Counted from the stretch's first letter, positions 14,695 through 23,575 are shown. The stretch: 64,000 bases of DNA from Bacteroidota bacterium (GCA_023251755.1 JAHEYF010000013.1:1-64000); one strand, 5' to 3'. Notes: generated by a model not told the origin, from the sequence alone. Made by a program: numbers and translations.

Positions 14695-16164
14695 ATGTTT
14701 GACAACAATAAACCTATCGTTAACCCGGATGAGCTTGATCACCTGCTTAAACAAGCATTCCTGGACATGGATGCAAACAACCCTAAAAACGAAACGATTA
14801 TGCAAGCAATTTCACAACAGGTGATGAGTAGCGATACGTACACCTCACCAACGAATCAATCCAAAAAATTTAATTTAAAAAACCTGCTCAATTCACTTAA
14901 TATCCGCTTTATTTTTACCGGCCTTGTAGCTATTGTTGTTGTTGTAGGAAGCTATTTGTTGTTTCAAACAAAAAAGGATTCCGTTGCTGTAGCAGCGGCT
15001 AACAAGATTAATGTAAGCCAGGCAGCAACTACCGAACCCATACAAAACACGACTGCGGCAAGTAACACCACAGCTTCCGTTATAGCTGTGAAACAAAACA
15101 AGCTGCCGCCCGAATTAAACAACAACAATTTACCGGCGGCTTTTGTTCCGCTAACAAAACCCGATTCGGTACCTGCGCCCAAACAAACGTATACGGTCCC
15201 GGTTCAAACACCGCATAAAAAAACAGAAGACACCCTGTATGCTTTTCCGAAGCTGAGCGAAAAGGAAATAAAAGCCAACAACAAGCAGAAGAAAAAAATG
15301 ATAGAGCAGTTGATGAAAATCAAAAAGGAAAAATATGCTTTTATTCCAACAGGTACCTTTAATTATAAAAGCCAGCCTGTATCGGTACAATCATTTTATA
15401 TGCAGGCTTCAGAAGTAAGTAATTTAGAGTACCGCACCTTTTTATTTGACTTGTTGATTGAAGGCAGAAAAGAGGAATTCATAAAGGCCAAACCCAACCA
15501 GCAACAATGGGTAAAAGAAGTCAACAAAGCCAATATGCAGGTGATGGCAGATAATTATTTTTCACAGGCTTTTTACAACGATTACCCGGTAGTGAACATC
15601 AGCCGCGAAGGGGCTAAGATGTATTGCAACTGGCTCAGCATTGAAGCGAATAAATTTTTTAAGGAAAAAGGAAAAGCCCTGCTCAACGATTTACGAATAC
15701 CCTCGGATGTGGAATGGGCTTATGCTGCGCAGGCAGGTACCTCGTATACAGCTTACCCCTGGGGCGAACGTATACAAAACCAACGGGGATGTTTTATGGC
15801 GAACTTTTGCGTAAAGAAAATGGAAAACCTACCGGCCAATGTGCTGAGTGAATGCAACAACAAAGCATTTCCCAATGCTTATACCTCTGCTGGATTAATG
15901 TTGGGTGAGGGCACTTATACTTCGCATACGTATACTTATAACCCCAACGATTATTACCTGTATTGCATGTGCGGGAATGTGGCTGAAATGGTAAACGTAC
16001 TGGATTTAAAAACATTTAAACCAAAAGCCGTAGGAACCAAAGGCGGGGGATGGAACAGCGATGCTGAACATATAAAAATAAATGGGGAGGATGAATACGC
16101 CGGTAAAACAGAGGCCTCACCTTTTATTGGCTTCAGGCCGGTAATTACTTACACTGGTAAATAA
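14695..16164 (+). CDS. Membrane-anchored SUMF1/FGE-domain protein in anti-sigma position
   Basis: A 489-residue single-pass membrane protein. Residues 1-70 are a charged cytoplasmic part, 71-91 the membrane segment (FIFTGLVAIVVVVGSYLLF), about 92-215 a low-complexity periplasmic linker, and about 215-489 a formylglycine-generating-enzyme-like (SUMF1) domain: EVSNLEYRTFL, YPVVNISREGAKMYCNWLS, IPSDVEWAYAAQ, CGNVAEMV, TKGGGWNSDAEH, GFRPV. Gliding/T9SS proteins GldJ and GldK carry the same fold without catalysis. Coming 4 bp after an ECF sigma gene, the N-terminal part probably acts as an anti-sigma factor and the FGE domain as its periplasmic sensor; that is inference. Confidence 0.85.
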   Translation: MFDNNKPIVNPDELDHLLKQAFLDMDANNPKNETIMQAISQQVMSSDTYTSPTNQSKKFNLKNLLNSLNIRFIFTGLVAIVVVVGSYLLFQTKKDSVAVAAANKINVSQAATTEPIQNTTAASNTTASVIAVKQNKLPPELNNNNLPAAFVPLTKPDSVPAPKQTYTVPVQTPHKKTEDTLYAFPKLSEKEIKANNKQKKKMIEQLMKIKKEKYAFIPTGTFNYKSQPVSVQSFYMQASEVSNLEYRTFLFDLLIEGRKEEFIKAKPNQQQWVKEVNKANMQVMADNYFSQAFYNDYPVVNISREGAKMYCNWLSIEANKFFKEKGKALLNDLRIPSDVEWAYAAQAGTSYTAYPWGERIQNQRGCFMANFCVKKMENLPANVLSECNNKAFPNAYTSAGLMLGEGTYTSHTYTYNPNDYYLYCMCGNVAEMVNVLDLKTFKPKAVGTKGGGWNSDAEHIKINGEDEYAGKTEASPFIGFRPVITYTGK

Positions 16165-16187
16165 TAAAAAAAATTTAACTGAGGTCT

Positions 16188-18602
16188 GTGAGAAAAATAA
16201 CCCTTCCCCTTATACTATTGCTTTGTTTCCACACAGGAATAAAAGGACAATCCATCAGGGGAAGGATTGTTGATTCCACCCAAAGCCCTGTTCCTTTTGC
16301 AACTGTTGCCCTTTTAAAAGCAGCCGACAGCAGTGTATACAAAGGCACCCTTAGCGATGAAAAGGGGATTTATTTTTTTGAACAGCTTCAAAAAGGCAAT
16401 TACTTTTTAAGAGTTCAAACCATAGGCTACGAAGAACAATACAGCGCAGTATTGGTGGCAGATAGTAGTTACCCTGTAGAAGTTCCTGATCTTCTTCTTC
16501 GTGTAAATGGTATTCACTTAAACGAAGTAGCCATAACAGCTATTAAAAAAACCGTAGAATTTAAAAACGGGAATGTTATTGTAAATGTAGAAAACAGCCC
16601 CCTGGCAAAAGGCAATACGGTGTACGATTTATTTTCAAGGCTCCCGGGGGTAAGTATCGACAACAACAGCATTTCACTACAGGGTAAAAGCGGTGTAACG
16701 GTGATGATAGACGGACGCCCACAGCAACTTAACAATGCACAGTTGATGAACCTGCTGCGAAGCATGAATGCGGAACAGGTGGAGAAAATAGAAGTGTTGA
16801 AAAACCCTCCCGTTAAGTACGATGCTTCCGGCACATCGGGTATGATAAATATAAAAACAAAAAAAACAAAGCAGCTTGGTTTTAGCGGAACAATGTACAG
16901 CTCCTGTTCGCAGGGTTTTTACCCAAGGTCCATGTCGGGGTTGACGCTTAATTTTAAGGCTGAAAAAGTTTTGTTGTCCGCGGCCCTCGATTACAATAAT
17001 AGTTTGTACCGCACCACTGAAAGGTTTGAAAAAAAATTCGGCTCTGCCGCAGGTACAACTACATTTAACGGGCTTGGCTCAATTAAGAGCGGGGAAACAG
17101 GCCTCAATTACAGGCTTGGCGCCGATTATTTACTCAGTAACAAAAATACGCTGGGCTTTAAAATAGACGGAGGCCCCGGTTCATATACCGATACAGGTAC
17201 CGGCACCAATACAGTTACAGGTTACAGCACACTCGGTTTTGACCACCTGGGTTCCTATACCTTTAACTACAACAAATGGATGCTGAACAATTACAATGTG
17301 AATGCCGAACATAAATTTGACACACTTGGCTCGGCACTCAATTTTGCTGCGGATTACACCACCGTGCGGGAGAATGACAACAGCTGTATTGAAAACCATT
17401 TCAGGGATACAGCGGATGCAGATGTATTGCCTGAAAATACGTATAACAGCAGCAATAACAACGGATCGGCAATCCTTTCCTCGAGGCTCGATTACAACAA
17501 GGTGCTGGATGCAGCCTCTTCTGTTGAAGCCGGTGCAAAAGTAAGTTTTGTTGATACACGCAACGATTATTTGTTCGAAAGAAAAAACAGTTCAACGGGG
17601 GAGTATTACAAGGACACAGCTTTGTCGAACAACTACAGGTACAACGAGCAAACGTATGCCCTGTATGTAAATTACAAGCGCAGCTGGGAAAAACTGAACA
17701 TACAACTTGGATTAAGAGGGGAGAACACCAGCTTAAAAGGACGCAATATTGGTAAGGCTTTTGAACTTAAAAGAGATTATTACAATGTATTCCCTACAGT
17801 GTCGATGGAATATACTGTTTCAGACAAACACAACTTTCAGCTCAACCTGAACAGGCGCATCGACAGGCCACAGTACGATAATTTAAACCCCTTCCGCATT
17901 TACCGTGATCAGTATTCCTATTACCAGGGAAACCCTTTTTTATTGCCGCATTACAGCAATGCCGTTGAACTAACACACAGCTATAAACAAAGCATTACCA
18001 ATAGTTTTTCGTTTACCCGCATTGACAATGTAATGCTTGATTATACCCAGCAAAACGATAGCACGAAGGTGACCACAGAAACGATAAAAAATACAAAGTC
18101 CAATACTTCCTGCGCCTATTCATTTACCCTGCAACATGATTTGAAACCCTGGTGGCAGCTGTCCGGCAATGGACTTGTATCGTACCTTACTTATGAAGGA
18201 GACATTAACGGGGTGAACTTTAACAGGGGCGGGATAAATTATTACGGCTACCTGAACAATACTTTTATTGCACCTGAAAATACCAAAATAGAAATTGTTG
18301 TTTTATACCGAGGGCCAAGACTATATGGTATTACACAAATTAAACCCCGCTGGATGCTTTCGCTTGCAGTTAAAAAATCGTTTTTAAACAACAAACTCGA
18401 TTGCAGCATGGGTGTAAACGATATCTTTTACACCTTTATCGGAAGGTCGGCTGTAAAATTCAGCAACCAGGACTGGACCTACAGGCAAACAAACGATACC
18501 CGCCGCCTGGTGCTGAGTGTAAATTACAACTTCGGAAAACTGAAACTCAACAAACGCGAAACGAGTAGTAATGAGCAGGAGAAGGAGAGGTTGGGGCATT
18601 AA
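16188..18602 (+). CDS. TonB-dependent-receptor-like outer-membrane beta-barrel protein
   Basis: An 804-residue outer-membrane protein. It uses a GTG start at 16188, 23 bp after the previous stop; a signal peptide (ITLPLILLLCFHTGIKGQ) follows. Residues of about 22-105 are a CarboxypepD_reg domain (GRIVDSTQSPVPFATVALL). About 115-225 is a plug-like domain (YDLFSRLPGVSIDNNSISLQ, VMIDGRPQQL, IEVLKNPPVKYDASGTSGMI), and the rest is a barrel with alternating aromatic strands ending NYNFGKLKL. This build is the CirA/FecA-like outer membrane beta-barrel family of Bacteroidota. Its place after a sigma factor and a membrane regulator suggests it is the operon's envelope output or signal receptor. Confidence 0.9.
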   Translation: MRKITLPLILLLCFHTGIKGQSIRGRIVDSTQSPVPFATVALLKAADSSVYKGTLSDEKGIYFFEQLQKGNYFLRVQTIGYEEQYSAVLVADSSYPVEVPDLLLRVNGIHLNEVAITAIKKTVEFKNGNVIVNVENSPLAKGNTVYDLFSRLPGVSIDNNSISLQGKSGVTVMIDGRPQQLNNAQLMNLLRSMNAEQVEKIEVLKNPPVKYDASGTSGMINIKTKKTKQLGFSGTMYSSCSQGFYPRSMSGLTLNFKAEKVLLSAALDYNNSLYRTTERFEKKFGSAAGTTTFNGLGSIKSGETGLNYRLGADYLLSNKNTLGFKIDGGPGSYTDTGTGTNTVTGYSTLGFDHLGSYTFNYNKWMLNNYNVNAEHKFDTLGSALNFAADYTTVRENDNSCIENHFRDTADADVLPENTYNSSNNNGSAILSSRLDYNKVLDAASSVEAGAKVSFVDTRNDYLFERKNSSTGEYYKDTALSNNYRYNEQTYALYVNYKRSWEKLNIQLGLRGENTSLKGRNIGKAFELKRDYYNVFPTVSMEYTVSDKHNFQLNLNRRIDRPQYDNLNPFRIYRDQYSYYQGNPFLLPHYSNAVELTHSYKQSITNSFSFTRIDNVMLDYTQQNDSTKVTTETIKNTKSNTSCAYSFTLQHDLKPWWQLSGNGLVSYLTYEGDINGVNFNRGGINYYGYLNNTFIAPENTKIEIVVLYRGPRLYGITQIKPRWMLSLAVKKSFLNNKLDCSMGVNDIFYTFIGRSAVKFSNQDWTYRQTNDTRRLVLSVNYNFGKLKLNKRETSSNEQEKERLGH

Positions 18603-18604
18603 TT

Positions 18605-18680
18605 AAGTTCAAAAGTTTTATAGTTTATTCGTTCGTTAACTATTGAACGAATGAACTGATAAACGATTAAACAATAACAA
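18605..18680. repeat. Word-like repeat AGTTTATTCGTT / AACGAATG..AAACGATTAAAC
   Basis: A partly self-complementary AT-rich stretch of the family also found at 48250-48352 and 59583-59672. It lies between the barrel gene and the MazG-like gene. Confidence 0.5.
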
Positions 18681-18685
18681 TTTTC

Positions 18686-18693
18686 TATCTTTG
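18686..18693 (+). promoter_or_regulatory. -7 promoter element TATCTTTG
   Basis: It matches TAnnTTTG and lies 14 bp upstream of the ATG at 18708. No clear -33 element is visible. Confidence 0.45.
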
Positions 18694-18707
18694 GTTAAAA
18701 TTTCTCT

Positions 18708-19034
18708 ATGACCATTGAGCAGGCCCAGCAAACAGTTGACAAGTGGATTAAAACCCACGGTGTACGCTACTTTAATGAACTCACCAATATGGCTATGCTT
18801 ACCGAAGAGGTGGGTGAAGTGGCCCGCATTATTGCCAGGCGCTACGGCGAACAAAGCGAAAAGGAAAGTGATAAAGCCAAAAGCTTAGACGATGAACTGG
18901 CAGATGTATTGTTTGTGGTGATTTGTCTCGCCAACCAAACTGGTGTGAATTTAACTGAAGCCCTGCAGCGCAACCTCGATAAAAAAACAAAGCGGGATTC
19001 GGAACGACACAAGGAAAACGATAAACTAAAATAA
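18708..19034 (+). CDS. MazG-like nucleotide pyrophosphohydrolase
   Basis: A 108-residue all-alpha NTP pyrophosphohydrolase, the length of single-domain MazG proteins. The metal-binding pattern is visible: MAMLTEEVGEVARIIARRYG (the ExxE motif, EEVGE) and SLDDELADVLFVVICLAN (ExxD motif, ELAD). It should cleave nucleoside triphosphates to monophosphates and pyrophosphate in the cytoplasm, a house-cleaning activity. It is monocistronic, with its own -7 element upstream and repeat DNA on both sides. Confidence 0.9.
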   Translation: MTIEQAQQTVDKWIKTHGVRYFNELTNMAMLTEEVGEVARIIARRYGEQSEKESDKAKSLDDELADVLFVVICLANQTGVNLTEALQRNLDKKTKRDSERHKENDKLK

Positions 19035-19245
19035 TGCTAAGTTAAAAGTTTAAAGTCAAAAGCCAAGAGCCAAAAGCGCGATAGCGATTAAATTCTCTGG
19101 CTTATACATAAATGGTGTTAAGTTAAAAGTCAAAACGATTTGGCTTATGTAAAACCCCTTATGGCTTATTTTTTATTGCTTATGGCTTTTCCGTTGTAAA
19201 GTAAAAAGTTAAAATTTAAAAGGGTCGGATCACACTTAACTTAAC
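19035..19245. repeat. Dispersed intergenic repeat, copy 1 (CTTATGGCTTATTTTTTATT family)
   Basis: It contains GTTAAAAGTCAAAAGCCAAG-like words, then TTATGTAAAACCCCTTATGG and CTTATTTTTTATTGCTTATG. The same block occurs at 27515-27690 in the same orientation and at 29518-29660 inverted. The GGCTTAT..ATAAGCC parts can pair. Confidence 0.75.
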
Positions 19246-19251
19246 ACTAAA

Positions 19252-19464
19252 TTACCCCTTAATTGCAATTGTTTCTCCGTTGTAAACTACCTTATCCCCC
19301 GGTCTTAATTTTTTTCGTTTTTGAATTTCTACCGCACCGTTCACTAATACTTCTCCGTCTACAATCCTGCCGTTGGCTTCACCGCCGGTATCCACCAGCC
19401 CCATAAACTTTAATAATTTATTTAATTCAATAAACTCTTTTCCGTTCAGTTCAAACTCTTTCAT
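19252..19464 (-). CDS. S4-domain RNA-binding protein (YbcJ-like)
   Basis: A 70-residue protein made of a single S4 RNA-binding domain: FIELNKLLKFMGLVDTGGEA, then GRIVDGEVLVNGAVEIQKRK and LRPGDKVVYNGE. YbcJ/YlmH-type S4 proteins bind structured RNA; the precise target is not known. The length and the conserved DGEVLVNG turn fit the family. It has no operon partner; repeat DNA lies on the 3' side and an unrelated operon lies beyond. Confidence 0.92.
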   Translation of the reverse strand: MKEFELNGKEFIELNKLLKFMGLVDTGGEANGRIVDGEVLVNGAVEIQKRKKLRPGDKVVYNGETIAIKG

Positions 19465-19553
19465 ACTATATTTTTTAAAAGCTGCAAGTTAAGCATTAAT
19501 AAGTTTAGCAGTTGGAAAGTTGTTGTTGTAGGTTGTGATAATAAAAGGAAACT

Positions 19554-21119
19554 TTATTTAATTGTCGAAACCAGGCTGTCCTTTGTTAATCCATAAACAG
19601 CCGGCCAGTTTACTTCTTTAAACTGATAAGGCGAACGGTACCTTGCAAAATAAAATTTAGAAGGTAAAATCTCCATTGAATCATTGAACAAGCGGTTTAA
19701 AATAAACCTGAACGTATTTACAGGTGTGTGTTTTGCAGGAATTTCAATCTTGTATTTTTCAGGGATGTACAAAGCGTTTAATATTCCGAAACGTTCAATC
19801 AGCAATTCTTTTGAAGGGTACTTTGCCCATTCGTTTTCGTTTTCAACGCGCTCGGAACTGGCACTCCCATGATCGCCCTGTAAAATAATTACCGGCGGTT
19901 GTTCTGAGTCTTTAATAATGGAGCCGATCATCTCTATCATTTTGTGGTTCATAAACTGAACCTGGCCAATGTATTCTTTTTTTTGCCTGTACCTGTTTTC
20001 AACATTGTCGTCTACGTAAATAAAGTTGCCGTTTTTATCAAACACATGGGGGGGGTGTGGCGGAAGGCAATGAAAAAAAACAAATTTATTCCCTTTTATT
20101 TTGGGTGTGTTCGGCAACAGTTTAAACGAATTGCTGCAAAGTTTGTAAACACCCTGTGAATAAAACTCCAGGTTCAGGGCATTTAAAAGGCTTAGTTGAA
20201 TGAGGGATTCATGAAAACTATTAATGCTTAATTTGTTGCTGATGTATAGGTCGGCCTGGCTTTTATCATTGAGTTGCTCATAGGCCGAAGCGTACAACAC
20301 ATATTTGTAGCCTTTCTGCTTAAAGTAATCAGCAACTTTGTTGTGACGGATTTTTGTGAAGGGAAAATCTTCGTTGTTTTTTGCAAGTGAAACGGAATCT
20401 TCAAAATAATTGATGTACTCCATGTTTAAGGTGGAAGGAATTGAAAAGTAGGTATAGGGATAATTACTTTGGGCTTTGTCAATTACATTAAAACCCAGTT
20501 GTTGTAACTGATGAACAAAAGGTGTATTGTCGTATTTGTAGTATTTCAACAGGTTGCCGGCATTGGGGTACGAATCCATAACGATATAATAAACATCAGG
20601 CATATCGGCAGTGTTGGTGTTTTGAACCACTTCAGTTTTGGATGTTGCATACACATTGCCGCCTTTAATCATCGGAACTAAAAACTGTAGGTTTAAGCAT
20701 ACACCAATAATTAAAAACAGGCCGATCAATTTATCCGGAATAGTATTTATTCGCCAGATTTTTAAAACCGGAAAAAAGAAAAGCAAAGAATAAAGCGGAA
20801 GAAAATACCGGTGCCGGAAAGAAGAGTAGGGGAGCTGTAAAAGATCGAGTAGGGAATAATAAATATGCCCGTACAATAAAAACCACCAGGCAGTGATGAT
20901 ACAGATGAGGGTATTGTTTGTGTATTTTCTGTTGAGGCGGTTAAAGAGCAGGTATATCAATAAAAGACTTACTAAAACAAGTATTAAGGGCAAGCCCAGG
21001 CCCCCTTCAAAAATAAAACTCTTGTTGCGGAAGTACACAAATAAAATTGGAAATACGGCAAACAAACTAAAGCAGAGCCAGTTTTTGAGATGATTTATAA
21101 GGGGGTTTTGGAAAAGCAT
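19554..21119 (-). CDS. Membrane sulfatase-like hydrolase/transferase
   Basis: A 521-residue protein. The first 165 residues hold about five membrane segments. From about 175 it has an alkaline-phosphatase-superfamily (sulfatase/LTA-synthase-like) catalytic domain: PDVYYIVMDSYPNAGNLLKY, NTPFVHQLQQLGFNVIDKAQ, STLNMEYI, FVFFHCLPPHPPHVFDKNG and the metal-binding VIILQGDHGSA. Members transfer or remove phosphate-type head groups on envelope glycolipids and polysaccharides at the outer face of the inner membrane. Its ATG overlaps the stop of the upstream methyltransferase by one base (TAATG), so they are translationally coupled. The substrate is unknown. Confidence 0.87.
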   Translation of the reverse strand: MLFQNPLINHLKNWLCFSLFAVFPILFVYFRNKSFIFEGGLGLPLILVLVSLLLIYLLFNRLNRKYTNNTLICIITAWWFLLYGHIYYSLLDLLQLPYSSFRHRYFLPLYSLLFFFPVLKIWRINTIPDKLIGLFLIIGVCLNLQFLVPMIKGGNVYATSKTEVVQNTNTADMPDVYYIVMDSYPNAGNLLKYYKYDNTPFVHQLQQLGFNVIDKAQSNYPYTYFSIPSTLNMEYINYFEDSVSLAKNNEDFPFTKIRHNKVADYFKQKGYKYVLYASAYEQLNDKSQADLYISNKLSINSFHESLIQLSLLNALNLEFYSQGVYKLCSNSFKLLPNTPKIKGNKFVFFHCLPPHPPHVFDKNGNFIYVDDNVENRYRQKKEYIGQVQFMNHKMIEMIGSIIKDSEQPPVIILQGDHGSASSERVENENEWAKYPSKELLIERFGILNALYIPEKYKIEIPAKHTPVNTFRFILNRLFNDSMEILPSKFYFARYRSPYQFKEVNWPAVYGLTKDSLVSTIK

Positions 21120-22474
21120 TATACAGTGCTTTGTTTTAAAGTCATATAATACAAATAACGTTTGCCGGCTTTAATTTCCACTACACTGTTTATACTAAAA
21201 TAAAGAGAGAAGGCTTTTTCGAAACTTGTTTTATCATAAGCCAGGTGATTGTTGATGTTCCGGATCTTTTGGAATTGCTCATCTTCTTCGCTAATGAATT
21301 CAATAATCAAATCTTTGGAACAGGTTTTAAACAGTTCAGCCATGCGGTCCAGGGGAATGTTCCGGGAATGAAACAAATGGTGAACAAGGGCCAAAGCAAT
21401 GGTCATATCGGGCTGCACCCGTTCAAAAAAACTTTTTCTTTCTTTCAGGTTTAAGCCCAGTGCAGGACTTACCATCGTTATGTCAATGTGCAAGGGAATA
21501 AAACTGTAAGTAATATCAGCAGACTTTTTACATAAGTTGTCAATCACAGTGCTGTCGTTGTCGATGGCTATTACCTGTTTGGCTTTGCCGTGAAACAACT
21601 TTGCGTATACATCGTGGTTGGCCCCAATGTCCAATACCGTATCGTATTGTTTGCCGCTCAGCCAGTTTTCTACGCTTTGTTTTTTTAATTGCAGCTCTTC
21701 AGCTGTATAAGGCATTTGGTTTTCATAGCTGGTCCAGTTGCTTTTTTTATCAAAAGCTGTTAGGTCTTCGATCCCCGATTTTAAATGATTTAAAATAGAG
21801 AATATTTTATCCTTTGAGATTTTTTTAATTTGCGAACTACTTCCTTTTGAACTGAATTTGGAATGGCTAATGATATGAATCAGGCTTAGTGAATTAAAGC
21901 TCGCTTTGAAAGGCAGGGCAGCAGCAGCTTGTTTTAAGGGGATGCCTTCGAGTTGAACGGCTAATGATTTGTTCCAGTTACCGGGCAGGTAAGCCGAAAG
22001 AATTAAGGGGGCCAGGAACATTTCGCAGAATTGTTTGTAACCATTCCAGGGCGTACCCTCTTCATAAGGTTCGATCGAAAGCAGGTCGATAAAACAGGCT
22101 TTGTTGTTGTAAAACTGAATGTTGAAAGGAGTGGCGTCTTTTAAGATAGCACCCTGCTTTAAACAGCAGTCCATTAATTGCAATTGAAGCAGGGCGGCTT
22201 GTTTTAATTGCTCAAAGCACCATTCGTAAGGATAAGTAATAATTGGAACAATAGTGGTTTCCAAACATACACCCTTGTTAGTTAATACTTCTGTAAAAGG
22301 AATTAAGAGTTTTTGTTGTAGCAGGTTTTCATAAATGCCCCTGCTTTTTAGCCATTCGTATTTTGGAAGGAAGGAGGGGTTTATTTTGCGGTATACTTTG
22401 TTGTTTTCGTAAAACACAAAACCATCGGCATCTTTATAGGAAGAATATTCAGGTTCAAAATCAGTTGGAGTCAT
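21119..22474 (-). CDS. SAM-dependent methyltransferase, NoeA-like
   Basis: A 451-residue cytoplasmic protein in two parts. Residues 1-200 resemble the N-terminal part of nodulation-type NoeA proteins: FVFYENNKVYRKINPSF, ILKDATPFNIQFYNNKACFI, DLLSIEPYEEGTPWNGYKQF. The C-terminal part has class I methyltransferase motif I (VLDIGANHDVYAKLF) and the acidic loop AIDNDSTVIDNLC. It probably methylates a glycan or lipid-linked sugar. It overlaps the upstream 52-residue membrane protein by 14 bases and the downstream sulfatase-like gene by one base, so all three are one operon. I infer a role in an envelope glycoconjugate. Confidence 0.85.
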   Translation of the reverse strand: MTPTDFEPEYSSYKDADGFVFYENNKVYRKINPSFLPKYEWLKSRGIYENLLQQKLLIPFTEVLTNKGVCLETTIVPIITYPYEWCFEQLKQAALLQLQLMDCCLKQGAILKDATPFNIQFYNNKACFIDLLSIEPYEEGTPWNGYKQFCEMFLAPLILSAYLPGNWNKSLAVQLEGIPLKQAAAALPFKASFNSLSLIHIISHSKFSSKGSSSQIKKISKDKIFSILNHLKSGIEDLTAFDKKSNWTSYENQMPYTAEELQLKKQSVENWLSGKQYDTVLDIGANHDVYAKLFHGKAKQVIAIDNDSTVIDNLCKKSADITYSFIPLHIDITMVSPALGLNLKERKSFFERVQPDMTIALALVHHLFHSRNIPLDRMAELFKTCSKDLIIEFISEEDEQFQKIRNINNHLAYDKTSFEKAFSLYFSINSVVEIKAGKRYLYYMTLKQSTV

Positions 22475-22619
22475 CGTGTTTTTTAAACGAGAATAGTTTA
22501 ACTATTTTTTTCCAGTACAATTTAATAAATGCAATGAAACCTACCAGGCCTGCTATTAAAGCCTGGAATAAAATACTGCCCGAACCCGGATCAATATACA
22601 ACAGGGATGTTAGAATCAT
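22461..22619 (-). CDS. Membrane microprotein with DPGSGS motif (52 aa)
   Basis: An ATG at 22619 opens a 52-codon frame: MILTSLLYIDPGSGSILFQA, then one membrane segment (LIAGLVGFIAFIKLYW) and a basic tail (KKIVKLFSFKKHDDSN). The stop at 22461-22463 overlaps the next gene's ATG by 14 bases. Small proteins with an N-terminal Y-x-DPG(T/S)GS motif, one membrane helix and a KKI-type tail recur next to envelope methyltransferase/sulfatase-like genes in many bacteria. I recognise that pattern but know no assigned function. Coupling to its neighbours makes it very likely to be real. Confidence 0.82.
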   Translation of the reverse strand: MILTSLLYIDPGSGSILFQALIAGLVGFIAFIKLYWKKIVKLFSFKKHDDSN

Positions 22620-22732
22620 TTGATCTTATTTAGCCTAAAATTAAGGAAATATTTCAATAGTTTTTAGTTCATTGTTCTTAGGGTGTGATGCAGGGTTCGT
22701 GGCTTATTGGCCGTTGCACAGTTTAGTTTTGC

Positions 22733-23233
22733 TTACGTGTTCGCGGAATTAAGCAATTTTTCTTCTGTCATTATTTTAATTGCTATTTCTGTTTCTTTAG
22801 ATCCGCCAGACATTGAACCCGGAAGAAGTATAAGGCGCTTTTTAATTTTGCCATTTTCATCTTCAAATTTTATTTCAAAACGGGAACGTGTTAGTCCGGG
22901 AATTGCTTTCTTTAATTTAACGCCCTTGATTTTGTCTCTGTATATTATTGGTGTAGCGGAATTATTTAAACTATTTAGAATGCCGAAAATTAAATAAACA
23001 GCGATAAGCCCAAATAGAATTGTCTGAGCGAATTGCCCTTTTAAATACAGGCTATAAGCACCATATATAAGAACACACGAAAGCCCACCGTAAATTAAAA
23101 GAATTCGGGAAATATTATTACCGACTGCCACCTTAGCAAGGTTACCAATAATACCGTCTCTTGTCAGCACAATTTTGTCTGGGAGAATATGGCAGAAGCC
23201 TGTCTTTGTTATGAATGTTTTTTCAGTTTCCAT
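22733..23233 (-). CDS. Conserved membrane protein of unknown function
   Basis: Starting at METEKTFITKTGFCHILPDK (ATG 23233) the protein has 166 residues. A longer frame begins at 23311, but those extra 26 residues overlap attC-like sequence, so I prefer the inner start. A short N-terminal PH-like strand region (KIVLTRDGIIGNLAKV) is followed by two membrane segments (ILLIYGGLSCVLIYGAYSLY and FAQTILFGLIAVYLIFGILN). A soluble C-terminal half follows, with KIKGVKLKKAIPGLTRSRFE and RLILLPGSMSGGSKETE. It could be a PH/bPH-like membrane protein. Cassette-like sequence upstream suggests it moved here. Confidence 0.75.
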   Translation of the reverse strand: METEKTFITKTGFCHILPDKIVLTRDGIIGNLAKVAVGNNISRILLIYGGLSCVLIYGAYSLYLKGQFAQTILFGLIAVYLIFGILNSLNNSATPIIYRDKIKGVKLKKAIPGLTRSRFEIKFEDENGKIKKRLILLPGSMSGGSKETEIAIKIMTEEKLLNSANT

Positions 23234-23300
23234 GTCTGTCAATGGTTTGTTGGTACAATGCAAGCAGGCGTAGTTTTTTGTTTGTCCATTTATGCATTTG

Positions 23301-23341
23301 AGCGTTAACACGCAAAAATTGCAAGTAGGTGCTGTTAGCTG
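23301..23341 (-). other. Short attC-like inverted repeat upstream of the 22733-23233 gene
   Basis: On the minus strand AGCTAACAGCACCTACTTGC is followed by AATTTTTGCGTGTTAACGCT. The outer GCTAAC/GTTAAC words pair, and the segment GTAGGTGCTGTTA is shared with the complete element at 6371-6383. Confidence 0.35.
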
Positions 23342-23490
23342 TCTGATGCCGTCATCCCGCTACGTCTTGCTTACACTTCGATTGATTTAAAAATACACAT
23401 TTTTGAACTATTCAATTTAAATACGATCGAATTACACGCACTGATAGGCTTATGCAGGGACAGCGCTACATATCCGTGCGAACCGGGTGT

Positions 23491-23540
23491 GCACCCAATC
23501 GGTACCGGCTTCGAAAAATTATTTTCCCAGTTGTAATCCG
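23491..23540 (-). pseudogene. Frameshifted fragment of a GH44 glycosidase gene
   Basis: About 50 bp here match 27269-27318 inside the GH44 gene almost base for base (TTCGAAAAATTATTTTCCCA is identical), with one base missing next to it. The minus-strand translation reads YNWENNF, as in GH44, then shifts frame. Nothing else of the gene remains; the rest of 23342-23575 shows no other recognisable content. Confidence 0.6.
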
Positions 23541-23575
23541 CTCCGCAGCATGTCCCGAAGGGCAATGCTGCGGCA

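Noticed and set aside
14124..18602. Starch-utilisation-type (SusCD) locus
   Set aside because: The barrel protein lacks the SusC features I would expect and no SusD-like lipoprotein follows.
23371..23565. 64-residue frame as a real gene
   Set aside because: It contains the frameshifted GH44 fragment YNWENNF and otherwise intergenic sequence, so I annotate a relic instead.
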